From contig NZ_CP031941.1 in NCBI RefSeq assembly GCF_003443655.1, positions 2,041,501 to 2,105,500 on the forward strand: a stretch of DNA of 64,000 nt, given 5' to 3'. The notes under the pieces are model-generated. The model did no database searches and had not been told where the DNA came from. It was given only the letters and a program-made list of their open reading frames with translations. The position numbers and the translations under genes were made by a program. The stretch comes from Nostoc sphaeroides. Its GTDB lineage: Bacteria > Cyanobacteriota > Cyanobacteriia > Cyanobacteriales > Nostocaceae. This document shows, piece by piece, positions 16,865 through 25,114 of this stretch; positions within the stretch are counted from its first letter, which is position 1, and each line of letters opens with the position of its first letter.

Positions 16865-19384
16865 TTAAAACAATTCCTGAAAACCACCTTTTCTTCTACC
16901 CTTTCGTTTCTTACGTGTAGGCGGTAAGTTTCCAAAGATAAAGTCTAAGTCTGGTTCTTCTTCTGACTCATCATCTTCATCGAAGTTAGGCATACTGTTT
17001 AACATCTTTTGCTTGAGTTCTGGAAGCATCCGTTCAAAATCAGCTTTGGGCATTTTGTTGCCAAGTAATTTTTGAAGCATCCCTGATAAGAAGTCATCAA
17101 TATTTGACATATCCAGGTTGTCAAATTCCTCTGGGTCTGGCATCATGCTAGTCGTTTCTTGAGCAGAGATAAAAGCCTGTTCTTCCCGAAATGCTTGTAA
17201 TGCTTTGGCATCTTGTAAGCGACGGGCTAATTCAAATCCCTGTTGCTTTAATTGTTCATAGTTTGGGTGATCAACATGGTAGGTAGTGGCTCTAGCTAAT
17301 AGTAATAAAGGATTTTGAGGTTCACGACGCAGTGCTGATTCCAGCACAGGTACAAGGGTTGTAATTTCACCAAAACGGCGCACTTGAAGTTGAATATTTG
17401 CCAGAGCATTTCCTGGCTGGGGCATGGTGTCGAGGTAGGTACGTAGAGGAACTTCTAGTTTTTGGGGACTATTTTCTTTGACGGCTAAGACAACTAAATG
17501 AGCAACTCTAGCTTCTGGGTGTTCTGTTGATAAGTTGAATAATTTTTGTAGATACTGACTTGTTAAAGCGGCGATGCCTTTTTCACGTTTGGCGAAGAGG
17601 TGGATAGAAAGAGCGATCGCCTGCAATACAGGAATTTGTTCTTGACCAGATAATTTTTTTAGGAGAGTGTCCCATCTTTCGACTGCTACTTTTTGGTGTA
17701 ATGAAACTCGACCGCCGGAATTGGGCGGGCTTTGCACTGCATTCACGAATATCTGACAAGCACGAATAGCAGGATCTTTTTTATCTTCTGTCTGTACTAA
17801 ACGGCTAAATAAGGGATAACTTAACGTAGATAAAGCATCTATCCAAGGTACTGTTTCCACCTCAGTTTCAATGCTCAGGTCGCCAAAGTGCTTGCCAAAT
17901 TTACGCCGAGCTTCATTACGTGCAAGTTTATCTCCTACTTCCTCGTAACATCGCAACAAAATACCGTAAACTTCGTCATACCGACATCCACCTTCTAATG
18001 CTTGGGTAAGCAGTGCGATCGCTTCAGTATAATTTTCCTCCATTGCCGCAACTAGTCCCTTACGCCCCAGGAACTCTGGCGATGTGGGACAGATGCGTTC
18101 TGCTTGTTGCAAAGCTCCTAAAGCGGCGCGTTCCCGACCTGTTGCCATGTAAGCATCTGCCATCCAGCAGTGGAGATGTGCTAGGGTCGGTTTCAATCGT
18201 TGTGAAGGCCATTCTTGAGGTTTTTGTTTTGCTTCCTGCTCTAACCACTTCAAAAAACGGGTCAACAGACGTGGGCGTTCTTGATCGGAATCATTAGCAT
18301 CCAAAACTTCTAAGAGATTGATTGCCAACTGGGGGTTAAAGGGTTGCTCTGTCAACAAAAGCTGCCAAAATAGTTCAGCACAGTTTAATTGTCCTTGATT
18401 CAGTGCTTGTTGTCCGGCTAGGGTCAACAGCAGTGGACGGAGACTTTCTATTTCTACAAAGCGTGTGGAACGCCGCTCTATCTTCAACAGCAAATGTGCG
18501 GCCTCATGGTGATCGCCTTGGTCAATCAGTTGCAGCATTCGCAACGCCGTTAATGCCTCTTGGGTAATTTTATCTACTGTTTTTTGCGGATTCCTAGATT
18601 GTAGAAGTTGTTGTCCCGTTTTTCCTTGCTGGAAAGTCGCCAATCGCTCTAAAATTGGATGCTCTAAATACTTTGGGTCGCCATAGTTCATCAAGTCGGA
18701 TGACCTTCCAGACGATTTCAAACCCAAAATATTAGCGGCAGCATCCCAATGACCGCTGACTTGTTGAGTGTAAACAATCCAAGCTATTGGCGAGTCTCTA
18801 TCGGTGATGGCTTGCTTAATTTTCTGAAAAGATGTCAAAGCTGCTTCTGGTTGACCATTTTTTAGCGCCATAACACCTTGTACCCAGTGGAGTTGGGCAG
18901 CACTAAAGCGTTTGGATTGTTCGTTAATTAACTGCTCAACTGTGGCGGTATCTCCTTTGAGTAACAAGAGTTTTACGTAACAGATGCTGTAGTCTTGGGA
19001 TAGAGTGCCTGCCTCAAAAGCATTTCTGAGCAAATTCAGCGCCGCATCTAATTGCTTCAACTCCAGCAAACATCTAGCTTGCCAATAATGAACTTCTCCA
19101 ACTAAACCAAATTCTAGAGCGCGGACAAAAGATTTTTCTGCCTGTTTAAAATCTTGTTTTTGGAATTCTTGCTGACCCCGTAGAAACCAAATCTCTGATT
19201 CTTTGGGAGTGAATTCAATATCAGGGTGCAAGCGCTGATTTTTTTTGATTTCTTCCAATGCCTGCCGATATTTTTTCTGCTTCAGTAATTCTTGCAGTTG
19301 CATCTGGAAAGAGTTTTCACCAACTTTTGTCCCTGTGTTAGAGACGTGTTGTTGTGAGCGCTGTTTGGATTGATGTTTAGCCAC
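16865..19384 (-). CDS. Large TPR protein of the Hsp70 cluster
   Basis: The 839-residue product starts at GTG 19384 behind an AGGAAG site, with a basic, Q-rich N-terminus. TPR-like helical repeats run from about residue 30 to 700 (for example L-R-G-Q-Q-E-F-Q-K-Q-D-F-K-Q-A-E-K and G-L-V-A-A-M-E-E-N-Y-T-E-A-I). A very acidic stretch (near 800) and a basic tail (T-R-K-K-R-K-G-R-R-K-G-G) close the protein. There is no signal peptide, so it should be cytoplasmic. It heads a minus-strand series with J-like, GrpE-like and Hsp70 genes. A role as scaffold or client adaptor for that Hsp70 is inferred from context; no enzymatic motif is visible. Confidence 0.82.
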   Translation of the reverse strand: MAKHQSKQRSQQHVSNTGTKVGENSFQMQLQELLKQKKYRQALEEIKKNQRLHPDIEFTPKESEIWFLRGQQEFQKQDFKQAEKSFVRALEFGLVGEVHYWQARCLLELKQLDAALNLLRNAFEAGTLSQDYSICYVKLLLLKGDTATVEQLINEQSKRFSAAQLHWVQGVMALKNGQPEAALTSFQKIKQAITDRDSPIAWIVYTQQVSGHWDAAANILGLKSSGRSSDLMNYGDPKYLEHPILERLATFQQGKTGQQLLQSRNPQKTVDKITQEALTALRMLQLIDQGDHHEAAHLLLKIERRSTRFVEIESLRPLLLTLAGQQALNQGQLNCAELFWQLLLTEQPFNPQLAINLLEVLDANDSDQERPRLLTRFLKWLEQEAKQKPQEWPSQRLKPTLAHLHCWMADAYMATGRERAALGALQQAERICPTSPEFLGRKGLVAAMEENYTEAIALLTQALEGGCRYDEVYGILLRCYEEVGDKLARNEARRKFGKHFGDLSIETEVETVPWIDALSTLSYPLFSRLVQTEDKKDPAIRACQIFVNAVQSPPNSGGRVSLHQKVAVERWDTLLKKLSGQEQIPVLQAIALSIHLFAKREKGIAALTSQYLQKLFNLSTEHPEARVAHLVVLAVKENSPQKLEVPLRTYLDTMPQPGNALANIQLQVRRFGEITTLVPVLESALRREPQNPLLLLARATTYHVDHPNYEQLKQQGFELARRLQDAKALQAFREEQAFISAQETTSMMPDPEEFDNLDMSNIDDFLSGMLQKLLGNKMPKADFERMLPELKQKMLNSMPNFDEDDESEEEPDLDFIFGNLPPTRKKRKGRRKGGFQELF

Positions 19385-19681
19385 TGGGCTTTCTTCCTAA
19401 TTGTTTTTTTATTTTCACCCTCATAGTTAAGGGCGGCTCCAACTACTCTCTTAATTTCAATATTTCAATATTAGTGGGCCGGGGAGCAGAAATTTTACAA
19501 GCCGCTGTAACGTTTTCCTCTGAATGCTGTTCTCCTCGCTAAAGCCGCCAATTGTCACCATCTAAAGATGGTACTGCCACACATCTATTAACTTGCGCCA
19601 GCTTCAGCCGCCGCTACATCTGGTTTGACTTCCTTTGATGTTTTCTCGACAATGTTCTATCTATATAACTTGAGCGCTAAT

Positions 19682-20034
19682 TCAGTTTTTTTTTTCAAAT
19701 GCTGGGTCTTGTTTCCCGGAGGGTAGAGAATCGGAGTTTTGATATAATTCAATATCTAATGGTAAGCTTTTACGTCCATCATATAAATGAGTTGTTACTA
19801 CTACAATCCCATTATCTGTTTTGCCTATTTCTCCTATGTATTGTCTGCCTACCCCATCAGTAAAATTACCTTAGAAGCCATCTGAGACAGGTTTTTTCTC
19901 TCGCTTCCCCCCAATAATCCTTTTAAATAATGCCTAAACCCTCTTTTTTGAGCTTTATGAGTAAACGCTTCATCAAACCGTTGACACCATTTTTCAAATC
20001 ACGGGGGCATGGCTGCGGAGGTTGTCTCTTTCAT
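19682..20034 (-). pseudogene. Decayed transposase, IS701-like
   Basis: From an ATG at 20034 the minus strand reads M-K-E-T-T-S-A-A-M-P, breaks by a one-base deletion, and continues W-C-Q-R-F-D-E-A-F-T-H-K-A-Q-K-R-G-F. A large internal piece is missing. The downstream part reads G-R-Q-Y-I-G-E-I-G-K-T-D-N-G-I-V-V-V-T and S-L-P-S-G-K-Q-D-P-A-F-E, typical of the DDE core of this transposase group, then stops at 19682. At least two frame changes and an internal deletion make it dead. I see nothing else in the rest of the gap 19385-20189. Confidence 0.7.
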
Positions 20035-20189
20035 TGGGTGTTACTTCGACGTGAAAGCTATACTAGGAAAGTATTATACTCTGTTTTTACCTTTTATTTT
20101 GTTTAAGTCCCGATAGTAATTTCCAGGGGATTAATGTCAGTTATGACAAACGGATTGAGATGCTCTTACCCTGAATGAAAACTCGCGGT

Positions 20190-21551
20190 TCACTTAATGT
20201 TTGTCAATTCTGCATGTAACTGATTCACAACTTTATCTAGTCCCACGGAATGGGCGGCTTTGAACAATAAACGATCGCCTGTTTGCACAAATGTCTTCAA
20301 CCTAGCCACCAAATCGGCATGAGTTGCAAAGCACTCCGATGGGATACCTTCAGCACTAATAGCGATCGCTTCGGCATCTTGTCCATCTACCAAAACCAAC
20401 AAGCCGTCTAAATTCAACTTTTTCACTGTTTCTCCCACTTGCTGGTGCAACTGCTGCGATCGCTCTCCCAATTCTTTCATTGCACCCAACACAGCAATCT
20501 TCCGCTTTCCGGGTGTCTCTGCCAATAATTGCAAGGCTGCAATCATAGCTTCTGGTGCAGCATTATAAGTTTCATCTAAGATTACCACATCGTTAGGTAA
20601 GGTAAATCGTTGCGATCGCCCTGCGGGCATATCCACCATCACACCTGCTTTCAGGGATGCCCAATCGATCCCCAACACCTTTGCCACCGCTAAAGCTGCC
20701 AAGAAATTTGTTGCATTGTGACGACCTGGTAAAGGTAGAGGTAGTTGGATTCCAGCAACTTCTACAGTGTCGTTATCAATTAATTGCCCTTGGATATCCC
20801 CACCAGAAAAGCCGTAAGTTAAAACTTCTCCGTGCCAAAATTTTGCTGCCGTGGTCATTAATAAAGCATTGTCTTGGTTAAGAATTGCCACACTATCAGC
20901 AGACATTTCGACTAACAACTCACATTTTGCCTCAGCGATCGCTTCTTCCGAACCCAGTAACTCAATATGTGCCGTCCCCACATTGGTAATCACTCCAATT
21001 GTTGGACGCGCTATTTGTGTGAGTTCGGCAATTTGTCCCCTACCCCGCATCGCCATTTCAATCACGGCGTAGTCATCTTCTTTTCCAAGTTCTAGGAGAG
21101 TTTTCGGGACTCCGATTTCGTTATTGTAATTTCCATAAGTTTTGTTAACTCGTCCCTTTGTTCCTAAAACTGCGGCAATTAATTCTTTAGTTGTAGTTTT
21201 CCCTACGGAACCTGTGACACCAATTACAGGAATGTTAAAGCGATCGCGCCACCATCTGCCAATTTTTTGATATGCTTTGAGGGTGTCTTTTACTTGTAAT
21301 ACAGGAAGTCCCGGATTTTCGTATTCAAAATCCACAATTGCAGCTATTGCACCCTTTGCGATCGCAGTTTGCACAAATTCATGTCCATCAAACTTATCGC
21401 CTCGTAAAGCTAGAAATACTTCACCCGGCTTCAGGGTACGGCTATCTGTTTGTATAGCGTAACTTACTTGTGTTAAAGCAGTTTCAGATAAGTTTACAGA
21501 ACTGGCCAAAAGAACTTCAACCAGTTCGGTTAGCGTGGCAGAGTAACGCAT
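20190..21551 (-). CDS. murF: UDP-N-acetylmuramoyl-tripeptide--D-alanyl-D-alanine ligase
   Basis: MurF adds D-Ala-D-Ala to UDP-MurNAc-tripeptide in the cytoplasm, the last soluble step of peptidoglycan precursor synthesis. The product has 453 residues. The N-terminal domain carries the D-S-R-T-L-K-P-G-E-V-F-L-A-L-R-G-D motif (residues 36-52), the ATP-binding loop G-V-T-G-S-V-G-K-T-T-T is at 111-121, and G-N-Y-N-N-E-I-G-V-P follows near 140. The D-E-T-Y-N-A-A-P-E motif near 325 belongs to the C-terminal part. The length and order of domains are normal. It is a single gene between a dead transposase and a repeat-rich gap. Confidence 0.97.
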   Translation of the reverse strand: MRYSATLTELVEVLLASSVNLSETALTQVSYAIQTDSRTLKPGEVFLALRGDKFDGHEFVQTAIAKGAIAAIVDFEYENPGLPVLQVKDTLKAYQKIGRWWRDRFNIPVIGVTGSVGKTTTKELIAAVLGTKGRVNKTYGNYNNEIGVPKTLLELGKEDDYAVIEMAMRGRGQIAELTQIARPTIGVITNVGTAHIELLGSEEAIAEAKCELLVEMSADSVAILNQDNALLMTTAAKFWHGEVLTYGFSGGDIQGQLIDNDTVEVAGIQLPLPLPGRHNATNFLAALAVAKVLGIDWASLKAGVMVDMPAGRSQRFTLPNDVVILDETYNAAPEAMIAALQLLAETPGKRKIAVLGAMKELGERSQQLHQQVGETVKKLNLDGLLVLVDGQDAEAIAISAEGIPSECFATHADLVARLKTFVQTGDRLLFKAAHSVGLDKVVNQLHAELTNIK

Positions 21552-21757
21552 AATTAATTTACAATTTAAAGTTCAAAATTATAAAATCGAATTATGACAT
21601 GATACTGCATTAAACAACAAGATTTACAATTCTTGAAAAAGGCGCGAATCTAAGCCGAAGAGGTTGTTTGAAAAGTATTAGGCGAATAGAATGAGACTGT
21701 TGGTCAATTTCTCTTGTTAAACCCCCCACCCCTAAAGCCTTGGTTTTGCGTTGCTTT

Positions 21758-21884
21758 CCCGCCCTGCAATAAATTGATTGCTAATAGCTAAAGTCATCTT
21801 AGAGATGACTAAATATAGCCAAAAATCTTTAGTCTACTTCAGTAGACTTTAGCTAAAAGCCAAAGGAATTTATTCCCAGGCGGG
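21758..21884. mobile_element. Long imperfect hairpin element with CCCGCC ends
   Basis: The ends CCCGCCCTGCAATAAATT and AATTTATTCCCAGGCGGG form an inverted repeat that continues inward for almost 40 bp to AGCTAAAGTC/GACTTTAGCT. A further palindrome lies in the middle. It is 127 bp, non-coding and MITE-like. The surrounding gap 21552-22365 also holds a single MITE end at 21660 and a dispersed repeat at 21926. Confidence 0.7.
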
Positions 21885-21925
21885 TGAGTTCGCCAACAGA
21901 TAAGCGATTTTTAGCTTAAGTTGAC

Positions 21926-21998
21926 ACGTATGGGCAGTGCCGTGCCCCTACACCTTGCGATATAATTTTGTACCTCATTTGAATGGGAACCGCTATAA
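21926..21998. repeat. Dispersed repeat, also at 60250-60330 in inverse orientation
   Basis: Segment GGGCAGTGCCGTGCCCCTAC followed by CACCTTGCGATATAATTTTG and GAATGGGAACCGCTAT matches, as reverse complement, the sequence at 60250-60330. The GGGCA/TGCCC parts can fold into a hairpin. Confidence 0.7.
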
Positions 21999-22301
21999 GT
22001 GTTAACAATTCAAAATTCAAAATTCAAAATTCAAACATTTTAGACATTTCAGACGAACGCCTAGCGTCTCCAAGAGTTGAGAAGTGCCAAGCGATAGTTC
22101 CCCGCGTTGTGGCAACTTCGGGGGATTTAAACCCCGACTGAAATGGGTGCTACATGTAATGGTTGGGGTCTTAAACCCTTTAATTTATGATAAATTTATT
22201 TACAGGACTTCCAAAAAATAAATTAGCCAATTTATTTAGATGATATTTTTCTTTCTCTCCCCAGCAAGACTGCCTCTCTGGTTACAATAACAGCAAAAAT
22301 A

Positions 22302-22330
22302 GTGCCAAAAAAGTTAAGCTTCTTTGGCAC
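22302..22330 (-). terminator. Terminator of the TerB-like gene
   Basis: A GTGCCAAA/TTTGGCAC stem extended by AAG/CTT (one mismatch) is followed, on the minus strand, by TATTTTT. It lies 35 bp after the stop. Confidence 0.65.
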
Positions 22331-22365
22331 GCTTTGTTTATAAGCATATTTATATTTTTATCGTC

Positions 22366-22812
22366 TTATCCTCGGTTTTTAATTAAGATTACTTGCACAA
22401 TCTGTATTGCTATCTCTCTAGAAACACCTAAAGCTTGATATAAATCATTTAAGAAGTTTTTTTCTTCTTCAACTACGATACCTTCAGCTAGAACTAGATC
22501 GCTGGCTACTGCAAAGGCTGCTTCGCGCAAATCTGGAGATAGAGAATCTTTGGCTGCATTAAATAAAGTATTAAAGCCATCCCCTTGGAGAATACCCAAG
22601 ATTTTCTCAAACAGCTTGTTCATCATCTCATGGGGATAACTTTTAAAAAGTTTCATCCGAGACAGCACAAAAGTGATAGAATTTGTTTGCTCGACAGAAA
22701 GATAACCGTCTGATGCTGTTGCCACCAAAACAATGACAGCAAAAGCCTCTGCTGGATTGAGTGCTGCTTGGCTTTGGCTTTCTGTGCCCAATACAGCGTC
22801 GAATAGACCCAT
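22366..22812 (-). CDS. TerB-like tellurite-resistance fold protein
   Basis: The 148-residue all-helical product has the TerB pattern: A-F-A-V-I-V-L-V-A-T-A-S-D-G-Y-L-S near residues 23-39, and A-S-D-L-V-L-A-E-G-I-V-V-E-E-E-K-N-F-L near 103-121. Both are acidic, EF-hand-like turns of the family. TerB-fold proteins bind metal and are linked to stress responses, but short stand-alone cyanobacterial forms have no known role. A good terminator follows. A tiny membrane protein gene lies upstream on the same strand (177 bp gap). Confidence 0.85.
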   Translation of the reverse strand: MGLFDAVLGTESQSQAALNPAEAFAVIVLVATASDGYLSVEQTNSITFVLSRMKLFKSYPHEMMNKLFEKILGILQGDGFNTLFNAAKDSLSPDLREAAFAVASDLVLAEGIVVEEEKNFLNDLYQALGVSREIAIQIVQVILIKNRG

Positions 22813-22989
22813 TGTAGTAACTCCTTGGTTAGAGTCTCAATAGCGCTACAGTTACCTGTGTGTTTGGTATATTTACAGGTAAAACTGCAACGTTATGAGA
22901 CTTTCATGCTTTAGTATTCCCAAGATTTGTTCATGGCGAACACTCGCACCCAATGGTTTTTGGCAATAACTACACTGCCATTTATAAAC

Positions 22990-23127
22990 TTAGCGTTCTC
23001 CTGCCTTTTCTATTGTTTCAATTACCGCCAAACCTATACCAGAAGCTGCGAGTAACAGTACTACTGACATTAAATAGGCGTTGGTTAGCATCCGTAAGGC
23101 TTCATCGAAAAAAATGTAGGTGGTCAT
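22990..23127 (-). CDS. 45-residue single-span membrane protein
   Basis: The frame starts at ATG 23127 with AGGTG at the right distance before it. It gives a peptide beginning M-T-T-Y-I-F-F-D-E-A-L-R-M-L, then one hydrophobic helix (L-M-S-V-V-L-L-L-A-A-S-G-I-G-L-A-V-I), and ends E-K-A-G-E-R. I do not recognise the family. The ribosome-binding site and helix make it more convincing than the overlapping open frame on the plus strand. It may be co-expressed with the TerB-like gene. Confidence 0.6.
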   Translation of the reverse strand: MTTYIFFDEALRMLTNAYLMSVVLLLAASGIGLAVIETIEKAGER

Positions 23128-23468
23128 TGCTTCACCTTTTTGAATTTGTGCTGCTAGTACTTTTTATTTCTCCACACACCGATAGGTGAATTTCGCCGAG
23201 AAACTGCTAGCAATTGCATCTTAACAAAACTTTAGCTGTTTCAGAACAACATTCAAACTTTTTATTTCTGAAGATTTGATGAATTTTAGAAAGCCTTGGT
23301 AAAAGAAATTACTTAGGTTGAGTTGAGAGCAAAAGTTGTGTCACCTTAAATTTACGTAAATATAGTTGTTAAATTAGTCAACTAACTCACAAATAACTAT
23401 GACAATAAGTATGCAGAAATTGCCTATTTTTGCAAACTATGTTGTGAAATCCAAAGGAAACATACAAG

Positions 23469-23502
23469 AAGATCCCCGGTTTCTTAGAGAAATCGGGAAT
23501 CT
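23469..23502. repeat. Hairpin repeat AGATCCCCG-type
   Basis: An imperfect inverted repeat AGATCCCCGGTTTCTT / AGAAATCGGGAATCT forms one hairpin; a better copy lies at 24716-24749. The gap 23128-23597 contains no other recognisable feature. Confidence 0.6.
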
Positions 23503-23597
23503 GAGCTACAAATCAATAGGATTTTTATGATCTCAGTGCATATACGAAAGTCACCCAATTACGAATTCCGAGGTTTTACCTAAAAAAAAGAAATTAC

Positions 23598-24519
23598 CTA
23601 AATTAAACAATGTCCAATTGTCTCTACAACTGATTGAGAAAGAGAGTCAAAGTCGTAACCACCTTCTAAGCCAAACAGAATTTTACGAGTTATCCCTAGA
23701 CAATAATCAGTAAATAAAGCGTAGTCTTCTGGCTGCAAATTGATACTTGCCAAAGGATCTGCGGCATTGCCATCATAACCAGCACTCACAATCAGCAAAT
23801 CCGCCTGAAAGTTAGCTAAAAAGGGTACGACCTGTTTTTCAAATAGTGGCTGATATACTGCAATATCACTACCAGGGGGTACAGGTAAATTTAATACATT
23901 ATTATGAAAGCCGCGTTCTGTCGATCTTCCAGTACCAGGATAGCAGGGATACTGATGTAGGGAACAGTAGGCGATGCGTGCTTGGGTTTCGACGATCGCC
24001 TGAGTACCATTACCGTGATGTACATCCCAATCGAGGATGGCGACGCGGTTAATTCCGGGTTGTTCGAGGGCAAATAAAGCTGCGAATCGCTGCATTAGAA
24101 AATAGGCAAAAGCCCATCCCCGCATCACTTTCTGCATGATGTCCTGGGGGACGTGCTAGTACAAAAGCTGGATTAGCCGACTTTAATACAGCCTCAACAC
24201 CATCCAACCATGCACTGACTGCCAACAATGCCACATCATAACTACGCGGCGAAACTGGCGTATCTCCATCCAAAGGGCCGCCGCCACTAGAAGCGATTTG
24301 CCAAAGTTTTTTGATGTAGGCTGGGCTATGGGCTTTAACTAACACAGGCATCAGCGATGACTGTTCTGATGTTGGTGTGGGCGATCGCCAGTCAATTTTA
24401 TCTGCAAATGTAGCTGCTTTTAGGGCAGTGGCGATCGCACTTAAACGTTCTGGTTTTTCAGGATGGTATTTTCCAGTCTTGTGATCTAAAAATTCGTCGG
24501 AATAAATGACTGGCAGCAT
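23598..24519 (-). pseudogene. Histone deacetylase family protein, broken by one-base insertion
   Basis: Two overlapping frames together give one intact deacetylase-like protein of about 306 residues. The first (from ATG 24519) covers M-L-P-V-I-Y-S-D-E-F-L-D-H through A-R-P-P-G-H-H-A-E and G-F-C-L-F-S-N-A-A-I. The second covers L-D-W-D-V-H-H-G-N-G-T-Q, S-A-G-Y-D-G-N-A-A-D-P-L and G-L-E-G-G-Y-D, with all zinc and catalytic H/D residues present. The break is one extra base near 24084 (GCGATTCGCAG where GCGATTGCAG would keep frame). The rest shows no decay, so the frameshift is either very recent or a sequencing error. Such enzymes remove acetyl groups from proteins or polyamines; the substrate here is unknown. 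Confidence 0.9.
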
Positions 24520-24629
24520 AGAACGAACAAGTTTGGCAGCAAGACAATCAATGCTATTGTATCGTCACTGGTACAAACAGTTTTTCTTCTTTACTAGTGG
24601 TCTGTCAATAAATAATTGATGGATAGATT

Positions 24630-24662
24630 AAGAGTAGAGACGGCGATTTATCGCGTCTCTCT
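24630..24662. repeat. GAGACGGCGATTTATCGCGTCTC palindrome
   Basis: A single copy of the dispersed palindrome seen near rbcX and panB. Related, less perfect copies lie at about 24838 and 25045-25090. Confidence 0.75.
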
Positions 24663-24678
24663 CAATACTGCGTAGGTT

Positions 24679-24897
24679 ACTAGTGGTCTGTCCCATTGAT
24701 TTTGAGGGGCTGCTAGATCCCCGACTTCTTAAAGAAGTCGGGGATCTGAACATCACTAACCTCTCAAAACTTTTGGGACAGACTACTAGTGCTCTGTCTC
24801 ATTAATTCTGATTGATTAGTTTGTTACCAAAACCCTGTAAAGACGCGAAATTTCGCGTCTCTACAACCTCTCAAAACTTTTGGGACAGACTACTAGT
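24679..24897. mobile_element. Two abutting ACTAGT-bounded MITE-like elements
   Basis: Element one (24679-24790) begins ACTAGTGGTCTGTCCCA and ends TGGGACAGACTACTAGT. Element two (24785-24897) begins ACTAGTGCTCTGTCTCA and has the same right end, and shares the middle ACTAGT with the first. The first contains a strong hairpin (24716-24749). A third left end starts at 24991. No coding capacity is present. Confidence 0.75.
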
Positions 24898-24996
24898 ACA
24901 AGTCGGCGTAAATACGCCTACCATTTTCAAAGACTGCAAAGGTTGATTTTTTCAGGGTTTGTAATGGTGGGTTTATTTCCGCCATGCTGTACTAGT
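24892..24996. mobile_element. MITE-like element with ACTAGTACA ends
   Basis: The left end ACTAGTACAAGTCGGCG is inverted at the right end (CGCCATGCTGTACTAGT). It shares its ACTAGT with the preceding and following elements and resembles the one at 6353-6464. Confidence 0.65.
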
Positions 24997-25114
24997 GCTC
25001 TGTCTCATAAGTTCTGATTGATTAGTTTGTTACCAAAACCCTGTAGAGACACGTTAGCGTAGCGGGACGAAGTACAATTTCGCGTCTCTACAACCCCGCT
25101 TCCGCCTTGGGGTA

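Noticed and set aside
22953..23189. Open frame of 78 codons on the plus strand
   Set aside because: It is antisense to the 45-residue membrane peptide, which has a proper ribosome-binding site.
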